A stretch of 64,000 bases of DNA from Chrysogorgia sp. JL179-B06 (taxonomy: Eukaryota; Cnidaria; Anthozoa; Scleralcyonacea; Chrysogorgiidae): positions 1,058,501 through 1,122,500 of the forward strand of contig JAYKKM010000221.1 in NCBI GenBank assembly GCA_035772405.1. Reading direction: 5' to 3'. This document shows, in pieces, positions 45,731 through 53,896 of this stretch. Position numbers and translations under genes: made by a program. Under the pieces are notes generated by a model. That model saw only the letters and a program-made list of their open reading frames with translations, was not told the origin of the DNA and did no database searches. How positions within the stretch are numbered: the stretch's first letter is position 1; every line of letters starts with the position of its first letter.

Positions 45731-46659
45731 AATGATACTCCGGAGCATATATATCACATATGCCATTACACTTGTGCTTTTCAGCAAGGATTTAAATCTT
45801 AGAAATTCCCTTTTGTTAATTGTTATTCATACTTCATCATCGTTATTATAAACAAACGAAAGCTGTGTAAACATAGACACATTTTCGTGATACATACCAC
45901 ACTGTAAAGGCTTGGCTTTCTTCGTCATATTTCAAATCTTTTTGATTAGACACTCTATTATCCACATTCCCGTTGAAAAATAGCTCTTCCCACACAATTG
46001 AATACTCTACGACAAAGTTTTTGATAAGATATTTAAAATTCAAGTCAACTACAGTATTTGATTTTGTATTTATAACATTTATAGCTGCTTCAAACTTAGT
46101 AATCAAATATGAAGTAGATCAAACTCACCTTCGAACTTTGCTGAAATTCAATTGTATCATTTGTAATACCGACGAGTAATTGCTGTCAGATATTTCTTTA
46201 GAAATGGTAAGACAAAGCAATTTACCAAAGAATCCAAGACACAAAGCAGCATAAAGTGTTTCTCGACCAAGAGAGATTTCAAATATGGGCGCAGCAGCTT
46301 AACATTAACTCGCCAAGACCTCTGGGAAATGTCCATCCCTTTTATGGACAGCCTCGACCCAGGCGCTATTTTACCCGCCGCGTGACGGGTACCAATAGTC
46401 TTTCTCTAATGAAAGATTCAAACCATTTATTTTAAGCATTTTAATGTTACCCTTAATGCCTGACAATATTTCGAGTGTAGGAACATATAAATGTTAATAC
46501 TGTACCAAACCGGAACCAGTTGCGAAAATGCAACTTCTAGGCCTCCTGCGACCCTCATATTGTTGATTATGTTTAACATACTGTAAACATCAGAAAATTA
46601 TGTAATTACCTTTACTTATAAAATTACTGGTCATTAATGAACGATTCCGTGATCCCATT

Positions 46660-47088
46660 TGACTCCAGGACTGGAGTTATTTCAACTCCTAATAATGCCC
46701 GAGTTATTTCAACTATATGATGATGAGAGTTATTTTAACTCCATTATGAAAGTTAAAATAACTAAGCTAAAAGAGTTAATTTAACTCTCTTGCCGGAGTT
46801 ATAATAACCCATTATTATAGAGTTATTGTGACTCGTATAAGAGTTATTTTAACTCCAGTGACAGAGTTAAAATAACTCCAGATGATACCAGAGTTGATTT
46901 AACTATGCGAGAAGAGTTATTGTAACTCTGGTGTGGGAGTTAAAATAACTCTTCGTCATGGAGGAGTTATTTTAACTCGATGGAGGAGTAGTATTAACTC
47001 CAATAATCGGAGTTGAAATAACTCAACGAAATAACTCTATCCGAAGGAGTTAATTTAACTCCATTAACCGAGTTATTTTAACTCCTCG
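46660..47088. repeat. right subterminal array of E3
   Basis: About twenty units of GAGTTATTTTAACTCC with spacers, reading toward the CAGTG terminus at 47100. Confidence 0.88.
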
Positions 47089-47100
47089 AAAATAACAGTG

Positions 47101-47291
47101 AGGTTATCGTTGTGTTGCCAATAACAACCACACAGACGTCGAAGAGCTCTGTTCAACACTTCTTTGACATTGAGTCGAAGGTGTCGATAAACAAAGGTGT
47201 CTTCACGCAGATGGTGTTCAACGTGACAGATCAAGACGGTAATAGTGCCAACGTTGGTGACATATTGCTTGACATGTATATAATACTATGA
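47101..47291 (+). pseudogene. 3' part of penton-like gene of element B
   Basis: The open frame from 47103 begins VIVVLPITTTQTSKSSVQHF and ends NVGDILLDMYIIL at the TGA 47289-47291. The closing strands follow a D-x-x-G-x-x-x-x-V-G-D-x-x-L-D-x-Y pattern, similar in position to the end of the element A penton (ENVSFGFGKSIVTLHF). It is the continuation of the ORF at 39224-39690. The stop overlaps the next ATG as ATGA. Confidence 0.5.
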
Positions 47292-47450
47292 ACAACACAC
47301 AACGGTTGGGATATGTGTTGAAGTAATGAGTCTGAACTCATCGAGAGACATCCGAACCCTCGAAAGTCGACAGTGCTTATCGAAGGTGTGGAGAAAGTTG
47401 CCTCCCTCGACAATAAGGTAGTAGCCACAGAGGCGCTCACTCGAGTATGA
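47288..47450 (+). pseudogene. small ORF between penton and integrase, frameshifted
   Basis: ATG 47288 overlaps the preceding TGA; the first frame (MNNTQRLGYVLK) stops at 47324, but the shifted frame continues with ELIERHPNPRKSTVLIEGVE and stops at 47448-47450, overlapping the integrase ATG. The total length of 163 bases is one over a multiple of three, as expected for a single-base insertion. The ATGA overlaps at both ends show that a gene belongs here. About 53 residues; no family recognised. Confidence 0.5.
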
Positions 47451-48614
47451 CATCTCGTGTCAAACCAAACAATGGTGACGCTAATATTGGAACTATATAT
47501 TGTGTGAATTATATGGAACTCGGTGTGGAGACAGAACAAGGGTTGAGAGACATCTATTATAATCCTAAGACAGGGTTCAGTAGCGCAGAGAAGTTGTATC
47601 AACACGCATTGGGAAACGGGTTGAAAGTAACTAGAAAAGCAGTGAAAGAGTGGTTGACAGCGCAGGACACTTACACTAGGTACAAACCTATTGTGAGAAG
47701 ACATAAGTTCCGCGCGACCTTCGTTGACTACCTCGGTGAAGAACTCCAAATGGACTTAGTGGACATGAGTAAGTATTCAAAACAGAACAAAGGGTATTAT
47801 TGGATACTAACAGGTATTGAATATTGAGTAGATACGCTTTTGGTGATGCGGTATACAGAAAAGACACTGCTAACATGACTAAGGCTGTTAGAGAGTTGTT
47901 GAATGACTTTAAAGATCGGTTTGGAACCACACCCAAGTTAGCCCAATTTGATGATGGACTTGAGTTCTACAACGTTGGGGTGAAAAGTTTGTTGAGAGGA
48001 CGTGGTGTGGAATACTTCAGCACTAAGAGTGATAAAAAGGCATGCTGTTGTTGAGCGTTTTAATAAGTCTCAAGAGCATTATGTGGAAGTACTTTTATGC
48101 TCGTGGAAAGTATAAATGGATTGACGCTCTTGACCAGTTTGTGGACAATTACAACAGCAATGTGAATCGAGGTATTATGATGAAGCCAAAGGACGTCAAT
48201 AAGTCGAATGAGAGTGAAGTTTGGAACACTTTGTTTGGTCACCAATTTGCAGACAGCCCGTTGCCAATGTTCAAGGTTGGTGAATCGGTGAGGATTAGTA
48301 AGTACAAGAGTGTGTTCACAAAGGGTTATGAAGCTAACTTCACTGAAGAGCTGTTCAAAGTGGTGAAGGTTATTCGTGGTGATCCGAATGTGTACGAAAT
48401 TGAGGACCACACTGGTGAACAGATCATTGGGAAGTTTTATGAGCAGGAATTGTCGCTGGTCAATAAGAGACATGATGACGATGTGTATAGATTTGAAAAG
48501 GTGTTGAAAAGAAAGAAAGTCAGAGGAAAGAAGATGGTGTTGGTTAAATGGTTAGGTTATGAAAGCAAACATAACTCGTGGATACCAGAAAGCGATATTC
48601 AAAATGTGAGTTAA
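47447..48614 (+). pseudogene. INT: chromodomain integrase of element B, at least two frameshifts
   Basis: Retroviral-type integrase, only distantly like that of element A. The N-terminus has YYNPKTGFSSAEKLYQHAL and VKEWLTAQDTYTRYKP, then ELQMDLVDMSKYSKQNKGYY (first D), LAQFDDGLEFYN (second D) and a VVERFN glutamate motif near 48045-48065, an SH3-like part (FKVGESVRISKYKSVFTKGY) and a clear C-terminal chromodomain (VLVKWLGYESKHNSWIPES). The frame breaks near 47825-47830 (one base lost) and near 48060-48075 (two bases lost), so no full-length protein is possible. The second catalytic aspartate sits in a D-D-G-L-E context rather than the usual D-x-G-x-E. Confidence 0.85.
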
Positions 48615-48620
48615 TGTAAT

Positions 48621-49820
48621 ATGGCTGAAGGTGGGGAAGGTTTCGACGACTTTGAGATGAAAGACCTCAATGACTACAAAGACGTCACTGATGAGCAACT
48701 AGAAGAGGAGCTCATTGAGACTGATGAGTGGCTCAGCGAGACAACCACTGAGTACGGTATGAATGAGTTTCCGAAAGACGTTCGTGTTCGTTACGCCAAC
48801 AGTCGTGACTACGCGAAAGAGATAAGAAGTGAGCTAGCTAGAAGACGAGGTGGGCAAGAAGAGACGTCATTCATCGACACTGACGATGGTAAAACGGTGA
48901 CAATAAGGGGGACTAACACGAAATCCTCAGCAGTTGTTGATGATGACTATACTCCCAAGCTTGTAAACATGTCGGTAGACGAACTGAAAGAGCTTAGAAG
49001 TGGTCAAGAGGGAACGTCATCTAACACACGCGACGACGTACCATCGATGTCGAAAGACAAAAAGGCGTTCTCATTGGCGGAAACAAACGACAAGAAAGAC
49101 TTCCTCAAAAATACTATGGGTGTAGACATTAGGAAAGTAGACGGACCGAAATCGAAGAGACTTATCGATGGGTTGAGGGTGGTCAATGGTCTGAAAGGTG
49201 ACACGATTGGCTTTGAGTTTGAAGGTAAGAGAGTCATCGTTAGAAAGAAGGATGGAGACTTTGGAGGTTTTGGTTATAGCGGAGCAAAAGCTGCCGTTGA
49301 ATTTGTTGGAGTGTTTAAGAACTTAGTTGATGAGGCTAGAGAAGAACACGAAAACACGTCAAATGGTGTGGTTGATGCATAGTTGAGGTCTGAGGACATA
49401 ATACCTGCAACAGAAGAATTGACAGACGATATTGTTTCAAACGTTTCTGATAGGGTCGAAGATGAAGTGGAATCACGAGAAAGTGAGCTAAACGATGGCG
49501 CGACGTCTGGTGGTGGAGAGCAAATGTTGAGAGAAATCGCAGGCGTATTGAATCCAGTGGGCTCAAACGATGTGATGATAAATGCTTTAGAAATCACGGC
49601 TGATAGTTACCGCTTGAAAGCTCTAAATGAGACTGACCTAGTGAAAGAGCGATGGTATAAAAACATTAGTGAGATAGCTAAGTTGAAAGCGGATAGCATA
49701 CGACTTCAGGACGGTCTCACACCAGAACACGAAGAAGCTAACAAAATCATTGCTGACGAGGTCATGAACAACGACTTGTCTAGGTTAGAAAGATTCAAGA
49801 AGTGGGCTAGAAAAATATGA
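48621..49820 (+). pseudogene. acidic element B protein with in-frame TAG
   Basis: ATG 48621 opens an acidic protein (FDDFEMKDLNDYKDVTDEQL; TDEWLSETTTEYGMNEF). The frame meets TAG at 49380-49382 and remains open to TGA 49818-49820 with similar composition (ELTDDIVSNVSDRVEDEVES; LNETDLVKERWYKN). Because frame and character persist, I treat it as one gene of about 399 codons with a stop lesion rather than two genes; the second part has no early ATG. Middle residues 175-235 hold a compact basic region (FEFEGKRVIVRKKDGDFGGF). No family recognised; the position before the capsid gene suggests a structural or scaffold role, which is a guess. Confidence 0.5.
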
Positions 49821-50103
49821 TTGGGTTGAGTGGTTTAGCGATTACGATAGCTGGAATTATAACAACAATTATTGTCGCTGGGAGGTCCGCTGCTGTTAAA
49901 GGCGCTAGGGCTACGAAGTCATTCGCACAGGCTGTTAAGAACGCGATAACGAAGATGGGTCCTGGGCTGTTGGATTGGCTAACCTAGTTTACAACGCGTT
50001 GATGACAGGTGCGAAGGGTCTTGATTGGTTGGCTCAGAATCTGTGGGTACTCGCGGTGATATTTGCGTGGTTTGTGTATGACTATTATAAGCTAAAACGG
50101 TAG
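49817..50103 (+). pseudogene. small two-segment membrane protein, one frameshift
   Basis: The ATG overlaps the preceding stop (ATGA, 49817-49820). The first frame begins MIGLSGLAITIAGIITTIIV (a transmembrane segment) and continues with a basic amphipathic region (RATKSFAQAVKNAITKMGP) to a TAG at 49985-49987. In another frame the sequence goes on with LVYNALMTGAKGLDWLAQNL and a second hydrophobic segment WVLAVIFAWFVYDYY, ending KLKR and TAG 50101-50103. I infer one about 95-residue protein with N- and C-terminal membrane segments and a frameshift near 49970. No family recognised. Confidence 0.45.
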
Positions 50104-50125
50104 TGACAAAACATGTGTAAAGTAT

Positions 50126-51316
50126 ATGAACGTCACGTCAGCAGAGTTGAGTCCTGGTTTTAGACGAGTAACCATGGGTGTCATAAAAGGGACGAGAACG
50201 CAGCATGTGATCACGTTGAACCCTAATAAGGTCAGCCCTGGTGAGGAACTTTACATTAATGTACCGAAGCTTAAGGTTAGTAGCTGTTTGGTGCCTGGAT
50301 CGTTGGGTCTAGTGTTCGACTTTAAGAACGCAAACGACAAAAGCTGGTTCTTGAACAATGTGAGCAAGTTGTTGTGCGAGAGACTCGTTGCGAGTATGAC
50401 AACACTGGGGAGAATTATATTGGTGTCTATCGTAACCTTTGGGAAAGCATCAGTACGCGAAATCAAATGATTGACTATGGTATTGGTGGTGAGAACTTGA
50501 GAAAGTTAGTCTCTAAGGATGACAGTGGCGCGACAAGTGGAGACGTTGTTAAGGTTAGTGACGCGTTGATGTTTAGCGTGATTGGGACGAAACAGCGGAT
50601 AAAGCTTGGTAAGATCATGGACGACCACGGGTTGTACGCTCCTTTCAGTATGAACAACAACTTGCAATATGTGATCACACTTCCAAAGGCCACAGACATC
50701 ATGGTGGCGCAAACCAATGAAAGTGTAGGTGGATACACTCTGGAGAACCTCGAACTTGAGTATGAAACGATTGATAATCAGGAGCTCTCTGATGAGATAA
50801 CGTCAGGTTACGCAAGTGGTCGTAGCGACCACTGAATGGGACAAAGGCACAACCATTGTGAACGAGAACATTAATCTACCAAGAAAAAGCATGAAGGCGA
50901 TTGTGTTGCTATTCACGAATAAGGTGCGAACAGACAGCGAGGAGTTTCTTTACCCGAATATCGATAGTGTTAGAGTCACAATTGAAGGTGTGCCAAATAG
51001 CGTGTACTCACAAGGCATTCCAAAGTCGAAGTTCTACGCAGAAGCGAAACGGTTGTTTGGGTTGGGTGAAGAACACGCTCAGTTCATGACCATACAGAAG
51101 TTCTACCAAAGCGGCTTTGCGTTGGTCGTCGACTTGAGAAGCGTCCAAGATAACCACAACGTGGCCACCGGTAAGAAAATCGTAAACACGCAATCTGGTG
51201 TGCTTCTCGAAATCACTAAGAAAGCGACGACTGCGAACGTTATGTGCAGGGTGTTTGTTATGAGCGATGGGTTGGTCAACTTCATGAACAATGGGCTAAG
51301 TTCAATCCAGTATTAA
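50126..51316 (+). pseudogene. MCP: double-jelly-roll major capsid protein of element B, frameshifted
   Basis: Three frame segments cover about 395 residues: 50126 to about 50390 (VTLNPNKV-like start; GEELYINVPKLKVSSCLVPG), about 50395-50815 (NLWESISTRNQMIDYGIGG; KIMDDHGLYAPFSM; GYTLENLELEYETI) and about 50820-51316 (NINLPRKSMKAIVLLFTNK; VYSQGIPKSKFYAEAKRLFG; LVVDLRS; FVMSDGLVNF). The beta-rich pattern, length, the IPKSKFY and DLRS regions and its place beside a packaging ATPase fit a double-jelly-roll capsid protein of the Polinton/virophage class, but it is very different from the element A capsid. Two indels break it. Confidence 0.68.
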
Positions 51317-51331
51317 ATCAAACGCAATTTA

Positions 51332-51931
51332 ATGGAAACTCCGTTTAATATGCTAATTGTTGGGATGACAGCTTGTGGCAAGACGCATTACTTGCTCAAC
51401 ACATTGGAGTCTGAGTATCGCGGTAAGTTTGACTACATTGTGTTGATTTGCCCTACTTTCAAGTGGAATAAGGCGTATCAAGATTGGAAATACGTGCGCG
51501 ACCCTGACGTGCTAGCGATAGACTGTGCACATGACAATGTTGAGGCTGCTCTCAAGCATGTAACTGACGCGTTTGAAGGCACTAACACTTTGATTGTATT
51601 GGACGATTGTGCAAGTGGACAGGATGTCAAGAACAGGACTAGTCAATTGGTCAACTTGGCTTTTAGCGCGCGACACTTCGGGTTGAGTGTTATTGTCGTC
51701 ACACAACAACTGACGTCGATCGCAAAGCCGTATAGAGAAAACATTAGTAAGCTCATTTGTTTTTACTGTCCGAGTAGGAGTGATATGGAGGTTGTTATTG
51801 ATGATTACCTTGGGCACATTAGCAAAGAGGAAGCGTCAACAATTGTGAGCACATTAAAGAGTCATAAGTACGCAAGACTTGAGATCTTGTTGAGACATCC
51901 ATACGATCACGAAGTTGTTGTTCCGCAATAA
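51332..51931 (+). CDS. A32-like genome-packaging ATPase of element B
   Basis: An intact 199-residue ORF. Walker A is GMTACGKTHYLLNTLE near residues 11-26, Walker B is NTLIVLDDCASG at about 87-98, and SVIVVTQQLTSIAKPYREN (sensor/arginine region) follows at about 130-150. This is the compact FtsK/HerA-type ATPase used by Polintons, virophages and poxviruses (A32) to pump DNA into preformed capsids. It lies 15 bases after the capsid gene. It is one of the few element B genes without a lesion. Confidence 0.85.
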   Translation: METPFNMLIVGMTACGKTHYLLNTLESEYRGKFDYIVLICPTFKWNKAYQDWKYVRDPDVLAIDCAHDNVEAALKHVTDAFEGTNTLIVLDDCASGQDVKNRTSQLVNLAFSARHFGLSVIVVTQQLTSIAKPYRENISKLICFYCPSRSDMEVVIDDYLGHISKEEASTIVSTLKSHKYARLEILLRHPYDHEVVVPQ

Positions 51932-51955
51932 AACATACGCTATGGTAATAACACG

Positions 51956-52440
51956 ATGGTGAAACGCAAAAGTGAGGAAAACCCCATGATCGAGGAGTTA
52001 GTTGAGGAGACCGCTGGTACTTCGACTATAGAAGACGACACTGACGTTAAGAGAGCTGAACTAATAAGACTGTCTGGCGATGGTATGGTGAGCCAATCTG
52101 AAGCATACATTAAAAAAGCGTTTGCAAAGGTTATCGACAAGATATGGCGTCAATATGAGTTGAAGAGAATGGAGATAGCGAACGCCTTTCTCACTGACTT
52201 GTCAATCAGCAAGTTCGCTAACTTACTAGATGGGTTGAACGCTATTGAGAACCCTGACGAGCTAAACGACGAGTTGCAAAAGACCCGTCACTAAAGAAAG
52301 ACGTTGAAAGCATCGTTGCGATTGTAACACCGTACGTGCCTTTCTTGGGCTTGTTGTCGGGAGGAATCACAACGTCGAAGCATGTGTATGATCACCATTT
52401 TAAGAAAGACACGGCAGACGACGTTGAGAGTAGCGAATGA
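51956..52440 (+). pseudogene. terminal element B gene, helical, one frameshift
   Basis: ATG 51956 encodes a charged, mostly helical protein (MVKRKSEENPMIEELVEETA; KVIDKIWRQYELKRMEIANA). The first frame ends at 52294, but the adjacent frame continues from about 52280 with KKDVESIVAIVTPYVPFLGL and a C-terminal YDHHFKKDTADDVESSE to TGA 52438-52440. One indel therefore separates the parts; total about 160 residues. The second part has a hydrophobic segment (IVAIVTPYVPFLGLL). No family recognised. It is the last gene before the iteron-like region. Confidence 0.5.
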
Positions 52441-52740
52441 ATGGACTAATCTACACATTAACAGGTGGCTATTTGTGGTCTCGCAAAACGAACACTACTG
52501 CGAGCGGCCACCTGTTAGTGTGCAAATTAGTCAATGTTGTTAGCCAATCAAAAGAGCGCCATTTTGCTATCCATTTGGATACTTGTTTTGATAAAACATT
52601 TGCCGTGGACGCTGTGTGAATTAACCAATCAAAAGAGCGCCATTTCGCTATCCATTTGGACACTTGTTTGGATAAAACATTTGCCGTGGACGCTCCCTGG
52701 CTATTTTCGAGCGGACTAATTTGCATGACAGGTGGCTTGT
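52441..52740. promoter_or_regulatory. iteron-like and octamer-containing region at the right edge of element B
   Basis: Three copies of GACTAATTTGCA followed by AACAGGTGGC-like sequence: plus strand near 52442-52466, minus strand near 52506-52532, plus strand near 52714-52737. The first two form an inverted repeat. The third contains the octamer ATTTGCAT. Between them is an 81-bp-period direct duplication (52544-52613 and 52625-52693), each copy with a CCAATCA box and a GATAAAAC string. This looks like a promoter or replication/terminal region of the element. Confidence 0.5.
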
Positions 52741-52822
52741 GGTTTCCATAACAAACGTCTCTGTGAGTCCATCAAAACAGTGAGCGAAAACACCGAGAGA
52801 CATACAAAGTTTATTTAATATT

Positions 52823-52853
52823 GCCACTAGACTCACAATCTAGTGGCTTTTTT
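52823..52853 (+). terminator. perfect hairpin followed by six T
   Basis: GCCACTAGA, a seven-base loop CTCACAA, then TCTAGTGGC, followed immediately by TTTTTT. In a eukaryotic setting a T-run ends RNA polymerase III transcripts; the form is also that of a bacterial intrinsic terminator. It lies just outside the element B iteron-like region, and no RNA gene was recognised upstream. Confidence 0.4.
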
Positions 52854-52869
52854 CACGCGTGTGACAGCG

Positions 52870-53215
52870 TAGTAGTATAGGGTTTGGGGGTACTGGGACA
52901 AATTTAAAATTTATACGGTCGCCAAACACTCTCTAGGCAAAGCTGTGGGGTTAGTGTTGTGACACGACAAGTGCGCCAAACTTGCTTAACTAGTGAGTAA
53001 AGCGACGTGTTCCAAAATGTCGTTCGAAAAGTCGTTCGTTGGAGCTTGATGGGGGCTGTTTTATTGATCTGAAATGGCTTTAAAGTTGATTGGCGAAATT
53101 CGTCGTGTGAAGCGACACTATTGAGGTCAGCTTGGCCTGGCGGTACGCTGAGTCAGTGTTTGGCGACCGTATAAATTTTAAATCTGTCCCCGTACCCCCA
53201 AACCCTATACTACTA
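52870..53215. mobile_element. MITE with about 65-bp terminal inverted repeats
   Basis: TAGTAGTATAGGGTTTGGGG at the left is matched in inverse at the right edge; the inverted repeat runs inward to GGTCGCCAAACAC. 346 bp long, no ORF, target duplication not evident. Confidence 0.85.
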
Positions 53216-53216
53216 A

Positions 53217-53896
53217 AAATGGTATTTTGAAGTAAGTGTTTTGAGCTCTGAGATCACTACTATTTAGGCCACCATTACTAAGAACGTGTTCCAAGTGAGC
53301 CCACAATTTCAAAAGATAATATTGATTGTGACGTCAGATTCTCAATGCTACGCCTGAATTTCAGTCGAGGTTACTGTTTTCTTGTTTTCTTCGAGAAGTA
53401 GATGAAATGTCCAGCCTTTCAGACGAAGAATTTGAAAAAAGGACCTTGATCAATATGGATTTACTTATTGGTTTATTTTTTCGCCCATATATATATTTTA
53501 AACTAAATACATTTGGTATAAAATTATAATAACTAAATACATTTGGTATAAAATTATAATAATAAAGGGCTAGGGGCCTACTAGAAACCTTTCAGGCTTT
53601 TGATTAAGACCACTAGTTCACAGATCACATTATATATTTACATTTAACTTTTGTTATATTTAAGTAAAAAGATGAAAAGAGATATAAATATATACAATAT
53701 GAATAAGGATTTTGGGTTGGCCAAAATGTGCTAGCACACATAAAAAAATATGCTACCAGATTTTGACCAAAAATAGAATACAGTAGTAGTAGTTACAGGT
53801 AAGTGATAAGTATTTACAACATGGAAAGCTATAGTATTGTAGTTGTATGAAATAATTTAGCTTGATAAAGTCTGCTAAATTTGGAAGAAGTGTTTT
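53217..53896. other. no gene recognised
   Basis: AT-rich sequence; includes a 31-bp tandem duplication near 53500-53562 (AACTAAATACATTTGGTATA). Probably upstream flank or 5' UTR of the LINE that follows. Confidence 0.5.

Larger units (their letters stand above)
40640..46048 (-). pseudogene. exons of a multi-exon gene carried by E3
   Basis: Three exon-like segments on the minus strand. 45898-46048 (acceptor atactgtag, donor GTATGT) encodes IVWEELFFNGNVDNRVSNQK. 43138-43217 (acceptor gatatag, donor GTAAGTT) encodes VAVLLLPTLLKDQSARSDF. 40640-40905 (acceptor ttagccag) encodes IDDEIRKTTAPRLIG and LSLLVGVLYIFNMHYP and ends in a stop. The last two resemble the C-terminal part of a widespread, uncharacterised family of repeat-associated animal proteins in which a short hydrophobic G-x-x-Y-x-x-N-x-x-YP motif closes the protein. 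Splice phases of the three do not join directly, so intermediate exons are missing or lost. Function is unknown. Confidence 0.4.
39691..47100. mobile_element. E3: CACTGT-ended transposon splitting the penton-like gene
   Basis: The left end CACTGTTATTTTCAAGGAGT (39691) and right end CTCGAAAATAACAGTG (47100) are inverted repeats of the E1/E2 type, each with a GGAGTTATTTTAACTCC array (39705-39985, 46660-47085). The flanks are GCGA and AGGTT; the interrupted gene is restored in frame if a 2-bp GA duplication is assumed with one G shared with or lost from the right end. The interior is unrelated to the E1/E2 core and holds remnants of a spliced gene, two foldback elements and several tRNA-derived SINEs. 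No CACTA transposase is recognised. Confidence 0.8.

Noticed and set aside
47231..47749. 172-codon minus-strand ORF
   Set aside because: Antisense of the penton tail, small ORF and integrase start, which show overlap-defined gene structure on the plus strand.
11085..49382. Alternative genetic code to explain in-frame TGA, TAG and TAA codons
   Set aside because: All three stops occur, together with many frameshifts; ordinary decay explains them better.
49383..49820. Separate gene starting at TTG 49383
   Set aside because: Same frame as the upstream ORF with only a TAG between; no ATG near the start, so more likely one gene with a stop lesion.
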